From positions 1 to 10,913 of the forward strand of contig JAJXYM010000234.1 of the NCBI GenBank assembly GCA_021780585.1: a stretch of DNA of 10,913 nt, written 5' to 3'. The stretch is from Deltaproteobacteria bacterium. GTDB taxonomy: Bacteria > Desulfobacterota > Binatia > Binatales > Binataceae. Both the position numbers and the translations under genes were made by a program. The notes under the pieces are model-generated. The model did not search any database, was not told the origin of the DNA, and saw nothing but the letters and a program-made list of their open reading frames with translations. Shown here piece after piece: positions 5,649-10,913 of the stretch (the first letter of the stretch is position 1; every line of letters begins with the position of its first letter).

Positions 5649-7913
5649 ATGGGCACGACTCAAACTCCCGGTGGTCAATCTTCCTCGGCTGCGCGCGCGC
5701 CTGAAGCGGCGGATTCGAGTTCGTTCAGAGGCAACGGAGCCGCCGCCGCCGAGCCTGCAACGGCGGCGCGCAACGGCGGCGCGATCGCCAATCCCGCGAT
5801 CGATCCACTGCTGCTATCGCCGGACCTGTTTCTCAATCGCGAGCTAACGTGGCTCAAATTCAATCGCCGAGTCCTGGCCGAAGCCGAAGACCCGCGCAAT
5901 CCGCTGCTCGAACGGCTGCGTTTTCTGGCGATTACGGCGTCCAATCTTGACGAGTTCTTCATGAAGCGGATTGGCGGCCTGAAACAGCAGATGGCCGCCG
6001 GAGTCCATGAGCTGACGGTCGACGGCCGCACGCCGCATCAGCAGATCGCCGAATGCTACGCCGAGATTCGCGAGTTCCAGCGCCGCCAGCGCGAAATTAT
6101 GGCGGAGCTGCTCGAGGCGGTCGCGTCGCATGGAATCGCGATCGTCGCCGGGGACGAGCTGGACGCGGCCGAACGCGCGGCGATCCGCGATTTCTATTAC
6201 GCCAATATCTTTCCGCTGGTTACGCCGCTCGCGATCGATCCGGCCCATCCGTTTCCTTTCGTCTCGAATCTGTCGCTCAACCTGCTGGTGACGATTCGCG
6301 ATCCGCGCGAGGCCGAACCGTCGATGGCGCGGGTGAAAGTTCCCGTCGGCGCCGGGATTCCGCGCTTTATCCGGGTCGGCGCGGGCCATCGCTTCGTTCG
6401 CCTCGAAGAGGTCATATCGCATAATCTCGACCTGCTCTTTCCGGGCGTCGAGATTGGCGCATGCGAACTGTTCCGGGTCACCCGCAACGCCAACACCGAG
6501 CGCGACGAGGAGGAGGCCGACGATCTGGTCGCGCTGATCGAAACCGAACTGCGCGATCGCCGTTTCGCGCCGATCGTTCGGCTCGAAGCGCTGCGCGGGA
6601 TGGATCCGGTGCATCGCGGGATGCTCGCGGCGGAACTTGGCCTTGACGAAAACGCCGACGTTTTCGAAGCCGACGGGATGCTGGCGCTACGCGACCTGAT
6701 GGAGCTGGCGCAGCTCGACGCGCCCGCGCTGCGCGATCCTCCGCATCATCCGGTGGACGAACCGCGCCTGGCGGCCGAACCGGAACGCAACATCTTCCAT
6801 ATCCTGCGCGACGCCGGTTCGATTCTGCTGGCGCATCCGTACGAATCCTTTTCGACCTCGGTGGAGCGCTTGCTGCGCGAGGCCAGCGTCGATCCCAAGG
6901 TCCGCGCGATCAAGATGACGCTGTACCGCACCTCGAACGACGCGCGGATCATCGGTTATCTCTGCGACGCCGCGCGCAACGGCAAGCAGGTCGCGGTGGT
7001 GGTCGAGCTCAAGGCGCGCTTCGACGAGGAAGCCAATATCCATTACGCCGAGCGTCTCGAGGATTTCGGCATCCACGTGACCTATGGAGTGCTCGGCCTC
7101 AAGACTCATTGCAAGGCGGTTCTGGTCGTACGGCAGGACTATAACGGTCTGCGCCGCTACGCCCATATTGGCACCGGCAACTATCATCCCGGCACCGCGC
7201 GCCTCTACGCCGACTTCGGCCTGCTCACCGCCGACGACGCGATCGGGCGCGATTTGACCGAGTTGTTCAATTATCTGACCAGCGGATGCCGTCCGAAGCG
7301 CAGCTATGCGAAACTGCTGCCCGCGCCGGTGATTCTGAAGGACGCGCTGATCGCCCGTATCGAGCGCGAAATTCGGCTGCATTCCGCGGCGAATCCCGGC
7401 CTGATCCAGATGAAGATGAACGCGCTGGAGGATGTCGACGTGACGCGCGCGCTCTATCGGGCCTCGCAGGCGGGCGTCAAGGTGGACCTGATCGTCCGCG
7501 ACACCTGCCGGCTGCGTCCGGGCGTGCCCGGGCTGTCCGAGAACGTCCGCGTGGTCAGTATCGTCGGGCGGTTTCTCGAGCATGGCCGGGTTTACTATTT
7601 CCGCAACGGCGGCGCCGAGGAATATTTCATCGGCTCGGCTGATTGCATGACGCGCAATCTCGAAAGCCGCGTCGAAGTGGTCGCGCCGATCGACGACCCT
7701 GAATTGCGCCGCGAACTGCGCGTGGTGATCGACGCCCAGCTCAAGCCGAATCGCTGCCAATGGGAGATGCGGTCGGACGGCTCCTACGTCCGCCGGCCAG
7801 GCGCCGAAAACGCGCCCGGATGCCAGGATTATCTGATCGAATTCACCGAGAAGAACCGGATGCGCAAGCGGCGCCATCGCGGCTACGCGCGCCGCAACGG
7901 CCGTAATCTCTAA
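5649..7913 (+). CDS. ppk1: Polyphosphate kinase 1
   Basis: PPK1 reversibly transfers the gamma phosphate of ATP onto inorganic polyphosphate, giving storage, stress and virulence-linked polymer. The protein is 754 residues, against 688 in E. coli. It starts with an Ala/Ser-rich, probably disordered tail (1-55), then the N domain with NRELTWLKFN (63-72), the head domain, and two C-terminal phospholipase-D-like domains. Key residues line up with the E. coli enzyme. Arg427 in LYRT and Arg457 in ELKARFDEE match Arg375 and Arg405. The phospho-accepting His487 in LKTHCK matches His435. His645 in EHGRVYYF matches His592. The 30-residue spacings between the first three agree exactly. ATG 5649 is the first plausible start, although it has no Shine-Dalgarno sequence, and the frame is open upstream. 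The C-terminus is a basic tail (RKRRHRGYARRNGR). Only 116 bases containing two hairpins separate it from mnmE. Confidence 0.97.
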   Translation: MGTTQTPGGQSSSAARAPEAADSSSFRGNGAAAAEPATAARNGGAIANPAIDPLLLSPDLFLNRELTWLKFNRRVLAEAEDPRNPLLERLRFLAITASNLDEFFMKRIGGLKQQMAAGVHELTVDGRTPHQQIAECYAEIREFQRRQREIMAELLEAVASHGIAIVAGDELDAAERAAIRDFYYANIFPLVTPLAIDPAHPFPFVSNLSLNLLVTIRDPREAEPSMARVKVPVGAGIPRFIRVGAGHRFVRLEEVISHNLDLLFPGVEIGACELFRVTRNANTERDEEEADDLVALIETELRDRRFAPIVRLEALRGMDPVHRGMLAAELGLDENADVFEADGMLALRDLMELAQLDAPALRDPPHHPVDEPRLAAEPERNIFHILRDAGSILLAHPYESFSTSVERLLREASVDPKVRAIKMTLYRTSNDARIIGYLCDAARNGKQVAVVVELKARFDEEANIHYAERLEDFGIHVTYGVLGLKTHCKAVLVVRQDYNGLRRYAHIGTGNYHPGTARLYADFGLLTADDAIGRDLTELFNYLTSGCRPKRSYAKLLPAPVILKDALIARIEREIRLHSAANPGLIQMKMNALEDVDVTRALYRASQAGVKVDLIVRDTCRLRPGVPGLSENVRVVSIVGRFLEHGRVYYFRNGGAEEYFIGSADCMTRNLESRVEVVAPIDDPELRRELRVVIDAQLKPNRCQWEMRSDGSYVRRPGAENAPGCQDYLIEFTEKNRMRKRRHRGYARRNGRNL

Positions 7914-7915
7914 TC

Positions 7916-7939
7916 CGTGACGCGCGGGCGCGCGTCACG
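7916..7939 (+). terminator. Perfect 10-bp GC-rich hairpin after ppk1 (possible terminator)
   Basis: CGTGACGCGC (7916-7925) and GCGCGTCACG (7930-7939) are exact reverse complements around a 4-base loop, beginning 3 bases after the ppk1 stop. The stem is stable, but no T-run follows, so it would be an atypical terminator, a transcript-end stabiliser or a two-strand signal. The position after the stop codon is the main reason for the call. Confidence 0.5.
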
Positions 7940-7964
7940 ATAGTTGCAAAAATCGCAACTATCG
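7938..7964 (+). terminator. Second perfect 10-bp hairpin, abutting the first
   Basis: CGATAGTTGC (7938-7947) and GCAACTATCG (7955-7964) are exact reverse complements around a 7-base loop, AAAAATC. It shares its first two bases (7938-7939) with the foot of the preceding hairpin, so the two stems stack or compete for one CG step. It is less GC-rich than the first and has no T-run after it. It may form a double terminator with the first hairpin or act as a palindromic protein site upstream of mnmE. Confidence 0.45.
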
Positions 7965-8029
7965 CGCCGCGGTCCGCGCCCCCGCCGATCCGCCCCGGTC
8001 GGCGCGCGCATGTTAAACTGAACCCGCCG

Positions 8030-9421
8030 ATGTACCTTGCCGACACTATCGTCGCGCCCGCGACCCCGCCCGGCTCCGGCGCGGTCGCGATCGTGCGGCT
8101 CTCCGGTCCGCGCGCGATCGAAATCGCGCTTGAGCTATGGCGTCCGCTGCGCGCGGGCGCCGCCGCGCGGGCGGCGCGCGTATTGCGCCTCGGCGAAATC
8201 CGCGATCCCGCATCGGGCGCGCCGATCGACCGCGCCCTGCTCGCGATCTTTCCCGCGCCCAACAGCTTCACCGGCGAGCACGTCGCGGAACTACAATGTC
8301 ACGGCGGGCGGTATCTCGTCCGCCGCATCGTTGCGCTGGCGGCCGGCCGCGGCGCGCGGCCCGCGGAACCGGGAGAATTCACCCGCCGCGCGTTTTTGAA
8401 CGGCCGGGTTGATTTGACCGAGGCCGAGGCGATCGCCGATCTGGTCTCGGCCCGCGGCGACGCCGCGCTGGGGCAGGCGCTCGAGCATCTGAGCGGCGCG
8501 CTGGTCCGCCGGGTCGAGGGATTGCGCCATCAAACGATCGCGCTGCGCGCCCGGCTCGAGGCGGAAATCGATTTCGCGGACGAGGATATCAGTTTGCCGT
8601 CGCGCGCGGATTTCACCCGCGCGATCGACGCGCTAGGCGCCGATCTGCGCGCGTTGCTCGACACCTTCCGCCGCGGCCGGATCGTTCGCGACGGCGCGCG
8701 CGCCGCGATTATCGGCAAGCCCAACGCCGGCAAATCGAGTCTGCTCAATCTCCTGCTCGGTTCCGACCGCGCGATCGTCACGCCGATTCCCGGCGCCACG
8801 CGCGACGTAATCGAGGAAGCGGTCGCCCTGGGTCCGATTCCGCTGATTTTGGCCGACACCGCCGGCCTGCGTCCCGGAGCCGATCCCGTGGAAAGCATCG
8901 GAATCGAGCGCGCGCGCCGCGCCGCCGCCAGCGCCGATCTGTTGATCGCGGTCTTCGACGGCTCGCGGCCGTTCGATTCCGACGACGCCGAAGTGATCGC
9001 GCTCGCCGCCGGCCGGCGCGGTCTGGCGCTCCTGAACAAGCGCGATTTACCGCCCCGACTCGCGGCCGAAGAGTTGCGCGCGCGCGGCCTGACCCTGCCG
9101 GTGACGGATTTCTGCGCGCTGGCGGATGACCAGCTCGACGCGCTGCGCGCCCGGCTCGCGGAACTCGTCGCAACGCTCGCCGGCGATCCGGACCCGGATT
9201 TCGCGCGGGTCACGATTTCCCGCGAACGTCATCGCGCCGCGCTCGATTCGGCGCTGGCCGCGCTGGCCGAGGCCCGCGCGAGCGCGGTTGCCGCGATGCC
9301 GCCCGAGATCGTTGCGGTCGATATCGCGGCGGCCGCGGAGGCGCTCGGCGCGATCACCGGCGTGGTCGCGACCGAGGATATCCTCGATCTGATCTTCCGC
9401 GAATTCTGCATCGGCAAGTAA
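8030..9421 (+). CDS. mnmE: tRNA uridine-5-carboxymethylaminomethyl(34) synthesis GTPase MnmE
   Basis: Together with MnmG, MnmE adds the (carboxymethyl)aminomethyl group to U34 of certain tRNAs, using a tetrahydrofolate one-carbon unit and GTP hydrolysis in the cytoplasm. The 463 residues are a normal length. The N-terminal folate-binding domain opens MYLADTIVAPATPPGSGAVAIVRLSG. Helical parts flank the G domain, which has G1 GKPNAGKS (229-236), G2 GATRD (255-259), G3 DTAG (276-279) and G4 NKRD (336-339). The C-terminus, FCIGK (459-463), carries the essential conserved Cys460. ATG 8030 gives the standard N-terminus; no clear Shine-Dalgarno sequence precedes it. The usual neighbours (rnpA, yidC, jag upstream, mnmG downstream) are absent: ppk1 lies upstream and a secreted-protein gene downstream. 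Confidence 0.98.
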   Translation: MYLADTIVAPATPPGSGAVAIVRLSGPRAIEIALELWRPLRAGAAARAARVLRLGEIRDPASGAPIDRALLAIFPAPNSFTGEHVAELQCHGGRYLVRRIVALAAGRGARPAEPGEFTRRAFLNGRVDLTEAEAIADLVSARGDAALGQALEHLSGALVRRVEGLRHQTIALRARLEAEIDFADEDISLPSRADFTRAIDALGADLRALLDTFRRGRIVRDGARAAIIGKPNAGKSSLLNLLLGSDRAIVTPIPGATRDVIEEAVALGPIPLILADTAGLRPGADPVESIGIERARRAAASADLLIAVFDGSRPFDSDDAEVIALAAGRRGLALLNKRDLPPRLAAEELRARGLTLPVTDFCALADDQLDALRARLAELVATLAGDPDPDFARVTISRERHRAALDSALAALAEARASAVAAMPPEIVAVDIAAAAEALGAITGVVATEDILDLIFREFCIGK

Positions 9422-9508
9422 TTCCTCCAGCGCCGCTCGCGCGCCGGCGCGGCGCCCGTCTTGCACGATTCCCCGGCCTGAAAGCGCCCGTTATCGCGGG
9501 TCCGAGAT

Positions 9509-9517
9509 GGGAGGGAG
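9509..9517 (+). promoter_or_regulatory. Strong Shine-Dalgarno for the secreted-protein gene
   Basis: GGGAGGGAG contains GGAGG at 9510-9514, 8 bases before ATG 9523. It is the clearest ribosome site in the window and fixes the start of the last gene. Confidence 0.8.
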
Positions 9518-9522
9518 TCGGT

Positions 9523-10913
9523 ATGCGTTGGTGGAAAGTTAGTATCAGTTTGCTCTTGATTGCCTCATTGACGACGGGTGTCGCCATCCGGGCGCGCGCC
9601 CAGGCGGAGCCTGAACTCAGGGTTTCCGCCGAAGTGGGCCATGACCTCTCGCCCGCCCTGCGCGACCTCGCCGCGGCCGTCGCCGCGCGCCCGCGCAGTG
9701 GCGTTCATGGCGAAATTTTGCCGCTCCACCGGCTGCCGATCGCGACCGGCGCGCCGACGCGCCCCGGCGCCCTCCAGACCCGCGCGAAAATCCCGTTCGC
9801 CGCCACGATCGGCCTCAACTTCGACGGTCTCGGCGCGAGCATGCCCGGCTTCGCTCCGCTCTATACGCCGCCGGACACGACCGGCGCGGCCGGCGCTACC
9901 CAGTATGTGCAATGGGTGAATACTTCGTTCGCGGTATTCGACAAGGCGACCGGCAATCTCATTCTCGGTCCGATGGACGGCAACGCGCTGTGGCTCGGCT
10001 TTGGCGGCGGATGCGAATTCCGGAATGACGGCGATCCGATCGTCAATTACGACAAGCAGGCGGGACGCTGGATGCTGAGCCAGTTCACCTCGAAGCCGCC
10101 GTATCTGGAATGCGTCGCGGTGTCGCAGACTTCCGACGCGACCGGCGCCTATTATCGCTACGCATTCGCGATGGGGGCGAATTTGGCCGACTATCCGCAC
10201 GCCGGAGTATGGCCCGACGCCTATTACTTTTCCTTCAATATGTTCGACGGGACCACTTCCGCGTTGCTTGGCGGACGCGCCTGCGCCTTCGATCGTATCG
10301 CGATGCTGGCGGGCGCGCCGGCGACGCAGATCTGCTTCGATTCCACCAACACGTTCGGAATGATTCCGTCGGACTGGGACGGAGCGACCGCGCCGCCCGC
10401 CGGTTCGCCCGACTACTTCGTGCAGATGGCGGCGAACTCGCTCAATATCTACTCATTCCATACCGATTTCACGAATCCGGCGAGCGCGACCTTCACCGGG
10501 CCGTTCAATCTCCCGGTCGCGCCGTTTACGCCGGCCTGCGCGGATAATCAGCCGGTCGGCGGAGAAATCGCGCGCGCCGGCGCCGCCGTCCAGCAGGGAT
10601 GCGTGCCGCAGCACGGCGCCGAGCTGAAGCTCGAGGAATTGTCGGACCGCCTGATGTACCGCGCGGCCTATCGCAACTTCACGACGCACGAGTCGCTGGT
10701 GATCACGCACGCGGTCGCCCGCGCGATCCTGGACAAGAAACCGGCGGGCGCGGCGATTCGATGGTACGAATTGCGCGGCCTCTCGATCACGCCGACCGTA
10801 TTTCAGCAGGGCGCTTACGCGCCGAATCCGCAATGGCGCTGGATGAGCAGCGGCGGGATGGACGCCGTCGGCGATATCGCGATTGGCTACAGCGTCTCCT
10901 CGCCATTCCTGTT
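9523..10913 (+). CDS. Secreted protein of unknown function (3' end outside window)
   Basis: There are 463 codons visible with no stop up to the right edge. Residues 1-26 form a Sec signal peptide (RWWK, hydrophobic 6-22, likely cut after ARA). The mature part resembles a broad group of exported bacterial proteins carrying a PPDTTGAAGATQYVQWVN segment (116-133), followed by FAVFDKATGNLILGP, DPIVNYDKQAGRWMLSQF (171-188), and, near the edge, GDIAIGYSVSS (450-460). The recurring Asp-Gly-rich strands and the late GDIAIGY motif suggest a beta-propeller-like repeat fold, which is an inference. Visible Cys residues come in small numbers and could form disulfides after export. It has its own strong ribosome site and a 101-base gap after mnmE, so it is probably transcribed separately. 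Role and partners are unknown. Composition matches the host. Confidence 0.85.
   Translation, partial: MRWWKVSISLLLIASLTTGVAIRARAQAEPELRVSAEVGHDLSPALRDLAAAVAARPRSGVHGEILPLHRLPIATGAPTRPGALQTRAKIPFAATIGLNFDGLGASMPGFAPLYTPPDTTGAAGATQYVQWVNTSFAVFDKATGNLILGPMDGNALWLGFGGGCEFRNDGDPIVNYDKQAGRWMLSQFTSKPPYLECVAVSQTSDATGAYYRYAFAMGANLADYPHAGVWPDAYYFSFNMFDGTTSALLGGRACAFDRIAMLAGAPATQICFDSTNTFGMIPSDWDGATAPPAGSPDYFVQMAANSLNIYSFHTDFTNPASATFTGPFNLPVAPFTPACADNQPVGGEIARAGAAVQQGCVPQHGAELKLEELSDRLMYRAAYRNFTTHESLVITHAVARAILDKKPAGAAIRWYELRGLSITPTVFQQGAYAPNPQWRWMSSGGMDAVGDIAIGYSVSSPFL

Noticed and set aside
9430..9450. Terminator after mnmE (GCGCCG...CGGCGC)
   Set aside because: A 6-bp stem of only G and C with no T-run in a very GC-rich gap is not distinguishable from background.

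Overview
The window is a piece of a GC-rich bacterial chromosome. Six of its seven genes use strongly G/C-ending codons, and sampled stretches run at roughly 65-80 % GC. A periplasmic lipoprotein, two proteins with Sec signal peptides, a polyphosphate kinase and MnmE point to a Gram-negative-type bacterium, plausibly a soil or environmental lineage of the deltaproteobacterial or Binatota kind. That placement rests on overall style only and is weak. I see no rRNA, tRNA, CRISPR array, transposase or phage gene.

Layout. (1) 2-1210: 3' part of an amidase-signature hydrolase; its start lies before the window. (2) 1435-3531: a large, distinctly lower-GC gene for a multidomain J-domain (DnaJ-like) protein. 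It has a helical N-terminus, a winged-helix-like segment, beta-rich propeller-like segments and an intact HPD J-domain near the middle of the chain. It looks like a horizontally acquired single-gene insert. (3) 3532-3831: a gene-free 300-base junction holding a candidate promoter and a 22-base-spaced direct repeat. (4) 3832-4704: an exported PAP2-superfamily protein with a changed motif 2. (5) 4726-5166, minus strand: a haem-binding-domain lipoprotein, convergent with PAP2. (6) 5167-5648: a 482-base divergent intergenic region with an AT-rich patch and a long imperfect hairpin. (7) 5649-7913: ppk1, polyphosphate kinase. (8) 7914-8029: two back-to-back perfect hairpins. (9) 8030-9421: mnmE, tRNA-U34 modification GTPase. 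(10) 9523-10913: 5' part of a secreted protein of unknown function, running off the right edge.

How the genes relate. Most are independent units with gaps of about 100 bases or more, so no large operon is evident. ppk1 and mnmE are co-directional but separated by the hairpin pair. ppk1 and the PAP2 protein both act on phosphate chemistry and lie within 1 kb of each other, but a functional link is not shown. The most unusual item is the J-domain/winged-helix/propeller-like gene on its low-GC segment. I cannot assign it to a named system, and no neighbouring gene (no DnaK, nuclease or other effector) supports calling it a defence operon.
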